From: Arthrobacter oryzae
GTDB lineage: Bacteria; Actinomycetota; Actinomycetes; Actinomycetales; Micrococcaceae
Reading direction: 5' to 3'
Length of the DNA stretch: 64,000 nt
Assembly (NCBI RefSeq): GCF_030812315.1
Contig: NZ_JAUSSM010000015.1
Span: forward strand, 1-64,000
Of the stretch, positions 27,337 to 35,294 are shown in pieces (within the stretch, counting starts at the first letter, position 1; the number at the start of each line of letters is the position of its first letter). A program made the position numbers and the translations under genes. Below the pieces are notes generated by a model, which was given only the letters and a program-made list of their open reading frames with translations, searched no databases and was not told the DNA's origin.

Positions 27337-27366
27337 TTGAAGGTGAGTCGTCCGACTCACCTTCAA
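27337..27366. promoter_or_regulatory. Perfect 14-bp inverted repeat upstream of the DHFR-like gene
   Basis: TTGAAGGTGAGTCG (27337-27350), two bases, then CGACTCACCTTCAA (27353-27366). The perfect dyad, 36 bases before the start of the minus-strand gene, is typical of a TetR- or MarR-like operator. No regulator gene is adjacent. Confidence 0.55.
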
Positions 27367-27940
27367 TGAGGGTAGCGACCGGACTGTCAAGAGTCGCTCG
27401 CACAAAGTGGCCCAGAATGAGCGGTCCATGGGAATGCAACCCTGATCGGGCGAAAGCCGGCCTTCCGACAGATGAGGACCGTGGGAGCGGCGAGGCAAAG
27501 GCAGCCAGAGGTAAACCAGACGGCCGAACGGCCGCCGTCGAGCGTGGCATCAGGATCTCGCGAAGGAGGCTTATTTGGGAAGCGCCGAGCCAGCGCTTCC
27601 ATTGGCCGGGGTATCCCCCTCTTACGGGACGCTACACGGCGCTTCGCCCGGCCGAACATAGGTGCACTCCTGCCTGAGAAACTGGCGGTCGTGGGGCTGC
27701 CGCAGCCCGACATGTTCACGCGACCCGGCGCGTTAGATGCACAGTCACCTCGTCGCCAAGTCCCTTCCTCAGGACCTACCGCAATACCGCCCGCAGTGGC
27801 ATCATGTGTGTGCCGCCACCTACGGGCAGCATGGTCGCGTCGTAGTCGAAGCCGTCGACGTGCCGCCGACCTTGACGGACTTGTCTGTGCCAAAGAACTC
27901 GGCGCACGCGTTCCCGAGAACACCATCGCGAGGAGTCACC
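27367..27940. other. Intergenic stretch, no gene recognised
   Basis: Open frames on both strands (for example minus 27387-27926) are explained by GC content and show no family features. The right end has GAGGAG just before the ATG at 27941. Confidence 0.35.
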
Positions 27941-29524
27941 ATGAAGAGGCTCGTTGCTGGGAGCGTCCCGCCACGCGTTGGCGGGAACCACCGCAAGCAG
28001 AGCTCACCCGGATCCCTCCACCGCGGACGATGGTCGTGGATCTGGCTTGTCGTCGGCACCGCACTGCTGCCCTTCGCCACCCTCCAGACGCTCATCCCGT
28101 TGACGGCCTGGCTGGCGCCCGTCTTCCTGCTGCGCTTCACCCGCAGCCAACGGCTGCTGGTGGGGTGTCCGGTCCTGGTGCTGGCGATGTCGGGTGCCCT
28201 GTTCGTCGCGCTGCGGGGTGGCTTCTTCCCGGTCGTCGACGGACTCGGATACTACCTCTTCGTCGCCACCCTCGGGCTGGGCGGCGCGCTGCCGTTCGCC
28301 GTCGACCGCATCCTGGCGCCCCGCCTGGCTGGCGTCCCCCGCACGTTGGTGTTCCCTGCGGCGGTGACAACCGTTGAGTTCCTAGGCACGATCAGCAGCC
28401 CTTTCGGGACCGCCGGCAGCACGGCATACTCGCAGTATGCCGGGCTGCCGCTCCTGCAGCTGGTGTCCGTCACCGGCATCTGGGGACTGACCTTCCTGGT
28501 CAGCTGGTTCGCGCCGGTGGCCAACGAGGTGTGGGAGAGAGGACGGTCAGGCTCTGGCGTGATTTTGCCGATCGGGCTGTTCGCGGCCGTCACCGTTGCC
28601 GCGCTGCTCTTCGGTGGGGCCCGGCTGGCCTTCAGCGCGCCGGGCGCGGAAACCGTACGCGTCGCCGCCCTGGCGCCCGACCGGCACCTGTCCGAGCTGG
28701 CCTACAGCGCGCCAGACCTCAGCGCGGCAAGTCCGGCCGAACGGGCCACGGTGCGGGACGAGCACTTCACACCGGTGCTCGATGAGCTGTTCGACCGGTC
28801 GGAGCTTGAGGCCATCGGCGGCGCGAGGATCGTCACGTGGTCGGAGGCTGCAGCACGGACGCTGGAGGAGGACCAGACGAACGTCGTCGCCCGGGCTGCG
28901 GACCTGGCCCGCGAGCACGGTGTCTACCTGCAGGTCTCGATGATCGTGCAGTTGGCCGCGGGTGGCTCCGCCGACGGCAGCCCGGTGAACGAGAACCACG
29001 CCGTCCTGCTCGACCCGAGCGGTGCAGTCGTGTGGGACTACCAGAAGTCCAAGCCGACACCCGGCGACGGACACGACCCCGGCCCGGGCATCATCCCGAC
29101 CGTCGACACGCCCTACGGGCGCCTGGCCACGATCATCTGTCAGGACGACTTCTTCCCCGATCTGGTCCGTCAGGCGGGAGCCGCACGGGTCGACATCCTC
29201 CTGCTGCCCTCCAGCGACTGGGACAGCGTCGCCGCCTGGCACGCGCAACAGGCGCCGTTCCGTGCCGTCGAGAACGGCGCGGCCGTGGTCCGCCCCACCC
29301 GCCAGGGCATCTCCCTGGCCACGGACTCGCAGGGTCGTCTTCTGGGCCACAAACCCGACTACTTCGTAGCCGAGGCGCAAACCCTGGTGGCATCGGTGCC
29401 GACGGAGGGCACCAGCACCTGGTACTCGGTGGGCGGTGACAACTTCGCCTGGGCCAGTGCCGCAGGGGTCCTGGTCCTCGTCGGTGCAGCCTTCCGACCA
29501 AGACGACACCGCCGGGACCAGTGA
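27941..29524 (+). CDS. Apolipoprotein N-acyltransferase-like membrane nitrilase
   Basis: 527 residues from the ATG at 27941 with GAGGAG upstream; the frame extends 68 codons further without domain features. The N-terminal half has about six membrane helices (for example WLVVGTALLPFATLQTLIPL and ILPIGLFAAVTVAALLFGG). The C-terminal half is a carbon-nitrogen hydrolase domain with the triad Glu302 (TWSEAA), Lys369 (DYQKSKPTPG) and Cys400 (TIICQDDFFPD). This is the Lnt arrangement, in which the enzyme N-acylates the lipid-modified cysteine of lipoproteins on the outer face of the membrane. The usual actinobacterial partner Ppm1 is not adjacent. It could act on lipoproteins or on another amide; it looks like a second, accessory copy. 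Confidence 0.8.
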   Translation: MKRLVAGSVPPRVGGNHRKQSSPGSLHRGRWSWIWLVVGTALLPFATLQTLIPLTAWLAPVFLLRFTRSQRLLVGCPVLVLAMSGALFVALRGGFFPVVDGLGYYLFVATLGLGGALPFAVDRILAPRLAGVPRTLVFPAAVTTVEFLGTISSPFGTAGSTAYSQYAGLPLLQLVSVTGIWGLTFLVSWFAPVANEVWERGRSGSGVILPIGLFAAVTVAALLFGGARLAFSAPGAETVRVAALAPDRHLSELAYSAPDLSAASPAERATVRDEHFTPVLDELFDRSELEAIGGARIVTWSEAAARTLEEDQTNVVARAADLAREHGVYLQVSMIVQLAAGGSADGSPVNENHAVLLDPSGAVVWDYQKSKPTPGDGHDPGPGIIPTVDTPYGRLATIICQDDFFPDLVRQAGAARVDILLLPSSDWDSVAAWHAQQAPFRAVENGAAVVRPTRQGISLATDSQGRLLGHKPDYFVAEAQTLVASVPTEGTSTWYSVGGDNFAWASAAGVLVLVGAAFRPRRHRRDQ

Positions 29525-29707
29525 TGAGCCGGGCGGGGCCGGCCCGCTCGGATGAGTCCTAACGACCGACCCCGGTCGACCGCCTTCTGGCGCGAGGACG
29601 CACGGAGCTTGCGGGAGGATCTTCACGCTGCCTCGGCCGAACCCTGGCCTAGAGGCGGCCTCCTGCGCCTCGTCTTCCGAAGTCGTCTTCACCGGCCCTG
29701 CCGCCCC

Positions 29708-30136
29708 TCAGCCGTCTGCCTTCAGGTACTGGTCGAGAGTTTCCCGGCTGATGCCGAATTCACGGGCCAGGCCTGTCTTCTGTTCGCCGACGGCGGGTCG
29801 CTCCAGAAGCTCCCTGGCCCTGTCGGGCGATAGTGCTTTCCTGCGTCGCCGGCATGCGCCGCGTGCCTTGGCCAGGGTGATTCCTTCGCGCTGGCGTTCA
29901 CCGATTAGGGCCCGTTCAAATTCGGCGAAGGCGCCCATGACGGAGAGCATCAGGTTTGCCAAGGGTGAGTCCTCGCTGTGAAGGTCAGGTTCTCCTTGAG
30001 GAACTCGATCCGGGCACCTTTCTTGGTGAGCCTCTGGACCAAGGCCGGGAGGTCGTGAAGATTCCGGGCGAGCCGGTCCATGCTGTGCACCACGAGAGTA
30101 TCGCCGTCACGGACGAAGACCTCTCGCGTCAGGTGT
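29708..30136 (-). pseudogene. Relic: serine recombinase (resolvase/invertase), truncated and frameshifted
   Basis: Minus strand. The first frame carries VRDGDTLVVHSMDRLARNLH, then LVQRLTKKGARIEFLKEN; the second (29708-29962) carries MANLMLSVMGAFAEFERALI with the helix-turn-helix end GLAREFGISRETLDQYLKA. One base is missing near 29976; adding a G restores TFTGEDSPLANLM. The N-terminal part with the catalytic Ser is absent beyond about 30136. TnpR-like proteins come from Tn3-type transposons or phage invertase modules, so this is the trace of a mobile element. No terminal inverted repeats were identified nearby. Confidence 0.75.
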
Positions 30137-30736
30137 CAATTAAGTGCGATCACCACCCCAATCTGACATGCCTCCTGACGTCAGGTTGGCGTATGACTAA
30201 CCGGACGCGTGCACACGCGGCACGGCCGTGGACCCGAGTCCGACTAAGAATGGCGTGAACCCAGCGAGTCATTTCTTGGTGGCCCCTGCCGGCCGCAGTG
30301 AGGTACACAGGATCACCGCAGACACAGGAGATCGGCCGCCTTCGGCTGTTCCTCAGCCCGAAAATCACGGAACGGTCGTCAGTCTGTGGGGTCAAAAGTT
30401 GTGGTGAGCCTGGGGGCCTGGGTGTAGTCCGCGGGGCCCCGTGAGTTGGCCGGCCGCGGGCAGGCGGAGCTCGAAGGTCCTCCGCGGCGCTGGTTAAGGT
30501 CGAGGGTTATCGTCCTTGCTCAGGATGTAGCCGGTTGCCGTCACGACTTCTAGCGGGCTACCGGCTTCAGCCCGGTGCATCCTGAGCTGGACTGGAGGGA
30601 CGGCATTTCTCCGTTAATAACGTCCACAACTAATAACGTCCACAACGCTTCGGTGAGTGCGAGCACGGAAGCGGTGTCCGAAGATGCAGGAATAGGCTCG
30701 ATTTCGGAAGATTATCCGGCAAGCAAGGGAACGATC
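30137..30736. other. Intergenic stretch with a 16-bp tandem duplication
   Basis: About 600 bases between the resolvase relic and the ABC ATPase relic. No gene seen. Contains the duplication at 30615-30646 described separately. Confidence 0.35.
30615..30646. repeat. 16-bp tandem duplication
   Basis: TAATAACGTCCACAAC occurs twice without gap (30615-30630, 30631-30646), about 90 bases ahead of the ABC ATPase relic. Confidence 0.85.
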
Positions 30737-31120
30737 ATGGGCGCGGCATTGGTTCATGTAGAGGGCTTCAGAATGGATTTCGGAGGCAGCACAGTCATCC
30801 GCAATTTGTCCTTCGATGTGCAGGCCGGCGAGACGTTCGGTTTCCTGGGCAGCAACGGATCCGGAAAGACGACCACGATCCGTGCCCTGCTGGGCATCTA
30901 TAAGCCGACGGCCGGTGTCCTGCACATCAACGGCAAATCCTTCAGCCCCGAGGACGGAGGCCGGCTCGGGTACCTGCCGGAGGAGCGCGGCCTGTACAAG
31001 AAGGAAAACGTCATCGAGCTCATGACCCACTTCGGCCGGCTCAAAGGCTTTGACCGAAACGCCGCCAAGAGCTGGTCCCTTCAGTATCTGGAGCGGGTGG
31101 CTTTGGCCGACAAGGCCAAG
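30737..31120 (+). pseudogene. ABC transporter ATP-binding protein, C-terminal half lost
   Basis: The start at 30737 gives HVEGFRMDFGGSTVIRNLSF then the Walker A GFLGSNGSGKTTTIRALLG, a LGYLPEERGLYKKENVI Q-loop region and a helix ending ALADKAKK. It resembles the ATPase of NatA/YhaQ-type exporters (DUF4162 group). Homology stops at about 31120, before the signature, Walker B and switch motifs, so the ATPase is inactive. The frame runs on 15 codons into sequence that is the antisense of a transporter relic. Its membrane partner gene is absent. Confidence 0.75.
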
Positions 31121-31257
31121 AAGAGCACGTTGAAGACGAGGGCCGACGCGGCTCCGTACACGAAAAAGTCGTAGTACTCGAGCGCGCTGCCGAGGAGTCC
31201 TGCGGTCGCGGCTCGACGAGGGGTCATCACGGGCGGCGACGATGTGCTTCTAGTCAT
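31121..31257 (-). pseudogene. Relic: N-terminus of an MHS-family (MFS) transporter
   Basis: From an ATG at 31257 with AAAGGAG upstream, the minus strand reads RRAATAGLLGSALEYYDFFV then YGAASALVFNVLF. This is the first membrane helix and signature (EYYDFF) of metabolite:H+ symporters (ShiA/ProP-like). Coding ends at about 31121, where it is fused tail-to-tail with the ABC ATPase fragment; only about 45 residues survive. A palindrome at 31387-31403 may be its old operator. Confidence 0.7.
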
Positions 31258-32112
31258 GGGTTTCTCCTTTGAAACAGACTGGGAGGTCAGCGGGGCAAGG
31301 TACCTTGCATACAATGCCGTGGCGCGACCAATGTGATGGCCGCCACGGCATCTGCATCCACAGTAGGGGCGCGGCCCAGCACACACTGTTCCAATGTGAA
31401 ACAGCCCCTGTAACGCATCTTCGCGGCAGTTCTCGGCGGCAGGAGGGCTCAGGGCGCGGGCTGGCGCTTGGGTCCATAGGCGCGATTAACTCGCGCCCCG
31501 CAAGCGACTGTCGGTCTGGAATCAGCGCGTAGCCGATGCCCCGGAGATTTCGGAGAACAAATCGACGCGTCCGCGGTCGATTTCCCGGCACTGATCCCAG
31601 GCTGACGTGGAGGGCAGGACCGGTGGCGGCTCGCGAGGCTATGACATCAAGGAAGCCACCGCGCCGGACTGCCACGATCGACCAGCGTCCTCACGTAGTC
31701 ATGTCCATATCCACGACCGCGGTCATGGACACGCCTGAGTGGCCACAGCAAGAACGGCGACGGCTGGAGACCGGACCTGAACACCGCCTGCAGTTGATGC
31801 CCTGGCGCAGTCCACGCATTCCATGGCGGGAGTATGGCCCGAGGCTTCGGATGCGCGGCCCGACCATGCCACGCAGCAAAAGGAACGCAAAAACCAGGGG
31901 AAGTTATGTCACACAGAACACGTGGCGTACGGGCAGGGGCAACAAAGATCCATGCAACACGTGGACACGGCGTGGACAATGATGCACACCCCTTTTGCGC
32001 CACAGACGGCCGAGGACCTGCTTGACTACAGGTGGAGGTCAAGAGCTGGCCACTTTGCTGCCACGATTGGACCGAGGCCGGCCGACGGCGACCGCGTCAG
32101 TAGAGTGAGATC
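31258..32112. other. Stretch without a convincing gene; one operator-like palindrome
   Basis: About 850 bases. TGTTCCA-ATG-TGAAACA at 31387-31403 is a 7-3-7 near-palindrome upstream of the transporter relic, of the kind bound by IclR-like regulators. Open frames (minus 31250-31675, plus 31536-31982) show no family features. Composition suggests further decayed coding. Confidence 0.4.
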
Positions 32113-32397
32113 ATGATTACTTCGCGGTACACAGCGCCCGCCTGTTCGCCTTTGTTGGGCTGCTTCCCGGTGGCTGCGCGGTGACCGTGTCCCCCGAAAG
32201 CCGGGGAGACTTCGACGCCGTCCGCTTCGACGCTGTCGACATCGGCAGCTCCGGTCATCACGCTGACTGATGCGGAGCGTGTGACCAAGGCGGAGGCCGC
32301 CGTTCAGGCAGTACTTCCTAATGCGCCCATCTGGAAGGGAATGACTGGACACGTAGTCGGTCACCCAGCGACACAGTCTTCCATGGTCCACGCCTGA
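32113..32397 (+). pseudogene. Probable lipoprotein relic
   Basis: Three frame pieces line up into a short exported lipoprotein: an ATG start at 32113 (MITSRYTA), a hydrophobic stretch with a lipobox-like end RLFAFVGLLPGGCAVTV in a second frame, and a Ser/Thr/Ala linker followed by VITLTDAERVTKAEAAVQAV and LPNAPIWKGM in a third, ending in TGA at 32395. At least two frameshifts are required, so it would not be translated. No family recognised. Confidence 0.35.
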
Positions 32398-32516
32398 ACG
32401 CTCCCGGCCCCCGCACGAAGCAGCGGCCGGGTATTTTCAGCCGTGACAACGCGGGATCACGGGCACACGAACGCAGCGAAGGCGATCTTCCAATTCACAG
32501 CACTAAGGAAACACAA

Positions 32517-33104
32517 ATGCATCCTCCCGGCTGGTATCCGTCGCCGTACTATCCAGACTCAATGCAGTACTGGAGTGGGACCGGGTGGACGGCTCAAATT
32601 CAACCTCGAGAACATCTTGCCAAGGCCAAGGCCAAGACCGGACTGAGGGTCGTGGCCGGATTCTTCCTGTTCCTAGGTCTTGTTCTGTTGTCGCTGACAA
32701 CTCCATCGGTAGCGGAACACCTCGCGCCCGGCTTCAACAAGGTGGTGACAACGGGACAGGTCGTTGACATCGACCTGAATAAGATTCGACGGACTGGCAG
32801 CGGATGGCTTGACCATTGCAAATCGACCGCAGAGTTCACCGTCGATGGCACCCGGCATGAGGCAAGGTCTGAGCTGTACGTCTACCCATGCGAATGGAAG
32901 ATCGGTGACAGCGTGCAGGTAACCTACGACCCCCGCCACCCTGAATACGGTGCCATCGTCGAAGAATCCAGAAACGTCAACATGTCGGCACATGGCTGTT
33001 CTTTTCAATCGGTTCACTGCTTGCACTTGCATGTGCATCAATACTGGGCACATCCCTCCGGCGGAGGATTCGACAGCAGCCGTAAAGAGACCAGGCAGCA
33101 TTAG
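32517..33104 (+). pseudogene. DUF2510/DUF3592-type membrane protein with a late frameshift
   Basis: The N-terminus is a DUF2510 motif (PPGWYPSPYYPDSMQYWSG then GWT), followed by a membrane helix (VVAGFFLFLGLVLLSL, about 45-60) and a DUF3592-like extracytoplasmic domain (TGQVVDIDL, CKSTAEFTVDG, KIGDSVQVTYDPRHPEYG). After residue 160 the frame is wrong: adding one G at 32997 gives GWFFSIGSLLALACASILG, the expected second membrane helix, a basic tail and a stop at 33083-33085. As read, the chain ends with 32 aberrant residues at 33104 and loses that helix. Function of the family is unknown. Confidence 0.7.
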
Positions 33105-33547
33105 TCCGCCAGCACTTTTTCGAAATGCCGCAGGAGACGATACGCACGGACTCCCGAACACCTGGACGCAGGGTGCCTGTGGCGGAGACACTGGCTGGCC
33201 TCGTTCCAGGTATTGCACGAGGACAGGCCAGCGGGCCGCTGCCGCGTGAGTGTCCGGGGCCGGGTCCGCTGGGTCCTTAGGGCGCCGGGTGCGTCTGTGT
33301 CGGGTGCGTGTTCCTCGGGTCGTGTCGGGAAGCTGGCCGTGTACAGTTTGCGGAGCCGCGCCAGCGCAGGGTCCGCCGTCAGCAAGGACCTTCAGGACGG
33401 CTCGGAAGGGCCATATCTCGGCCTCAAGCCCTCGCGCCCGCCCCGAGTTCCCTCAGCTGGCTCAGCGCTGCTTGGCCCCACGCGGTCGGGTCCTGGCCGG
33501 AGGGGATCAGCAGCAAAGAGCACCAAAGCACGAGGGCGTCCCACCAG
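33105..33547. other. Intergenic stretch, partly former coding of the phosphotransferase
   Basis: About 440 bases. The right-hand end (about 33415-33558, minus strand) still encodes the lost C-terminus of the neighbouring phosphotransferase in a shifted frame. The rest is unassigned. Confidence 0.5.
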
Positions 33548-34441
33548 CTAGCCTCCGCCGAAGTCAGTCGTCGTTTGGGAAGTCAGTCGTCGTTTGGATT
33601 GGTACCCGTCCAGGAATGTCGCGCGAACCTCAGGCGACACCGGACCCCAGTCCCGAAACCGCGTGCCGAGCATGACAGCTGATCGCGCCAGCTCTACGAT
33701 CCGATGATCGAATCGGGCTTCTTCGAAATCGATGACAGCAGCGATGCCGGGCACGGCACACAAGACATTCGCGGATCTGTAGTCGCCGTGGACGAGCTGC
33801 GTTGGCAATGAATTGGGATGCGCATCGGCGACCAGACGCCGCAGGGTGTCACAGGCCGCGGCGGGTGCATGTTTGGGGCAAGAGTCGAGCCAGCCGTTGA
33901 TCTGGTCCGCCAAATTAGTAGACGGGGCGGCCAGCCCGGGGACCTGATCAGCCGCGGGGTACATGGCCAGTGCGTCGTGCAACTGAGCTAGGACTGCGCC
34001 AGCCGCTCGAACCTGGCGGGACTGGTTGGTGTCCAGGATGTCGCCGTCAATCTCACGCTGTAGGCCGAGCGAAGCACCATCGGCCTCGACCTGAACGCGG
34101 CCGTCCAAAGTGGCAACTGGCGCCGAGACCGGCAAACCCTCCCCCTCAAGCCAGGCCGTGAGCCGCGCTAAGGCCGCCAGACGCGGGAAACGTGCTGGCA
34201 CAACCGACCACTTCATGAGCATCCGCCCGGACGACGTACCGACCCAGGCCAACGCGTTGGAGTCACTGATAACGATCCGGTCGCACGAATCAACCCGAAC
34301 GCCCCAGTGCTTGTCCAACATGGTTACAACCCAGCGATAGGCCTCAGCGCCGTCGCGGAAGCCGAACCGGGTTTCGAGTGCATCGCTGGGGTCGCTGGCT
34401 TCCCACAGCATCTCCAACATCGGCGCATGCGTTTCTGTCAT
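33548..34441 (-). CDS. Aminoglycoside-phosphotransferase-family kinase with a frameshifted C-terminus
   Basis: 297 residues from the ATG at 34441. The kinase core is intact: SDSNALAWVGTSSGRMLMKW (N-lobe with ATP-contact Lys), the catalytic loop VHGDYRSANVL with Asp and Asn, and the metal motif VIDFEEARFD. These phosphorylate antibiotics or small metabolites. A 19-bp tandem duplication at 33560-33597 shifts the frame after YQSKRRLTS so translation ends at 33548. With one copy the chain would continue about 45 residues (AEASWWDALVLW, PSGQDPTAWGQAALSQL) to a stop near 33414. Catalytic residues are upstream of the break, so activity may be partly kept. Confidence 0.75.
   Translation of the reverse strand: MTETHAPMLEMLWEASDPSDALETRFGFRDGAEAYRWVVTMLDKHWGVRVDSCDRIVISDSNALAWVGTSSGRMLMKWSVVPARFPRLAALARLTAWLEGEGLPVSAPVATLDGRVQVEADGASLGLQREIDGDILDTNQSRQVRAAGAVLAQLHDALAMYPAADQVPGLAAPSTNLADQINGWLDSCPKHAPAAACDTLRRLVADAHPNSLPTQLVHGDYRSANVLCAVPGIAAVIDFEEARFDHRIVELARSAVMLGTRFRDWGPVSPEVRATFLDGYQSKRRLTSQTTTDFGGG
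33560..33597. repeat. 19-bp tandem duplication in the phosphotransferase gene
   Basis: GAAGTCAGTCGTCGTTTGG occurs twice, directly adjacent (33560-33578, 33579-33597). Because 19 is not a multiple of three, it frameshifts the C-terminus. Confidence 0.92.
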
Positions 34442-34634
34442 GCAATAACCCAATCACGGGAACTGGCTTGCCCAGAGCAGAACCGCGGGCCTGCTCTGCC
34501 TCGGAGCACGCGGGCCTCGCGGTGCCGGGTTGTGGGCTTGCCACCTCTACCCCACAACGCTCACATCGGCGTCCCCGGTTCCATTCCCGGCAAAACTCAA
34601 CACGACTTGGCCACGGACTCATCACTAGACAGAG

Positions 34635-34890
34635 GAGGAGTGAGTCGTCATAGGCTCGTCCTGCGAAGGTCAACCCGACGGGCATCCCCTTATCACGCAT
34701 CGTTCCCCTGGGCACCGTAACGGTGGGAATCCCAAGGTAACGCGGGACCAGATTGCCGTGGAGACGCAGACTCCGTTGCGCCAGCCACGATCAGCCGAGG
34801 CTTCGCTGGCGTCCATGTCCGCTGGCCCTACATCCGCTGCAGCGGGAAACACGACCGCATGCAGTCCCAGGCTAGTCCTCCAGATCAGCA
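34635..34890 (-). pseudogene. Relic: C-terminal part of an amidase-signature enzyme
   Basis: Minus strand. The first piece reads AVVFPAAADVGPADMDASEA then SADRGWRNGVCVS; after a one-base loss near 34763 the second frame reads GNLVPRYLGIPTVTVPRGTM and GMPVGLTFAGRAYDDSLLL. This is the familiar C-terminus of GatA/AtzF-type amidases, where the closing G-x-P-V-G-x-x-F-x-G-x-x-x-x-D-x-x-L-L is diagnostic. The Ser-Ser-Lys catalytic core upstream is gone. Confidence 0.7.
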
Positions 34891-35294
34891 ACCCTCGTAG
34901 TCTCTAGCCCTCGACGCAGAGCCCGGCATTGACGTGAGGTAGGGGCCCAGGCGGCTGCCGAGGGGTGGTTCGCGTCAGGCAGCCTAGTGGGCGACGTAAC
35001 AGCGGCAAGGGCTGTCCAACAAAACACAGCCGCGGGAACCTGTCAACAAAAATTCCGATTTAGGAATCCGCTTTCCCCCAATGCTGGCGCGGTTCTTGAC
35101 AGAAAAGTGATCGATAACCATACTTGTGTTACCGATCACTATTTGGCATACGGAACCCGAGCTCCATCGCAGCAACAACGGGGCCTGCCATTCACACTTC
35201 CCGCTCTCTCCCTGCGTTCCGGAATGGATCCTGCCCACGCTGGCGTGGCTGGGCCTTTCCGAGTTAGGAACCCATGAATCTACTTCTACTGGCA
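34891..35294. other. Upstream region of the sugar permease gene
   Basis: No gene. Carries the strong promoter and dyad operator at 35096-35139; the roughly 150 bases after it contain no clear ribosome-binding site. Confidence 0.4.
35096..35139 (+). promoter_or_regulatory. Sigma-70-like promoter with overlapping dyad operator
   Basis: TTGACA (35096-35101), 17 bases, CATACT (35119-35124). Flanking the -10 box is an inverted repeat, GTGATCGATAAC (35107-35118) and GTTACCGATCAC (35128-35139), matching at 11 of 12 positions. LacI-family repressors bind A/T-centred CG dyads like this, and a LacI-type gene closes the same operon remnant (39898). Confidence 0.6.

Noticed and set aside
27387..27926. 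Minus-strand frame of 179 residues
   Set aside because: Composition dominated by Arg, Ser and Pro with no motif; overlaps the leader of the plus-strand nitrilase gene.
31250..31675. Minus-strand 141-residue frame that could be a regulator relic
   Set aside because: No helix-turn-helix or family motif; it runs through the transporter promoter region and is Arg/Pro/Cys-rich as GC-driven frames are.
33213..33675. Plus-strand frames over the phosphotransferase 3' region
   Set aside because: They are antisense to the kinase and its frameshifted tail; no family features.
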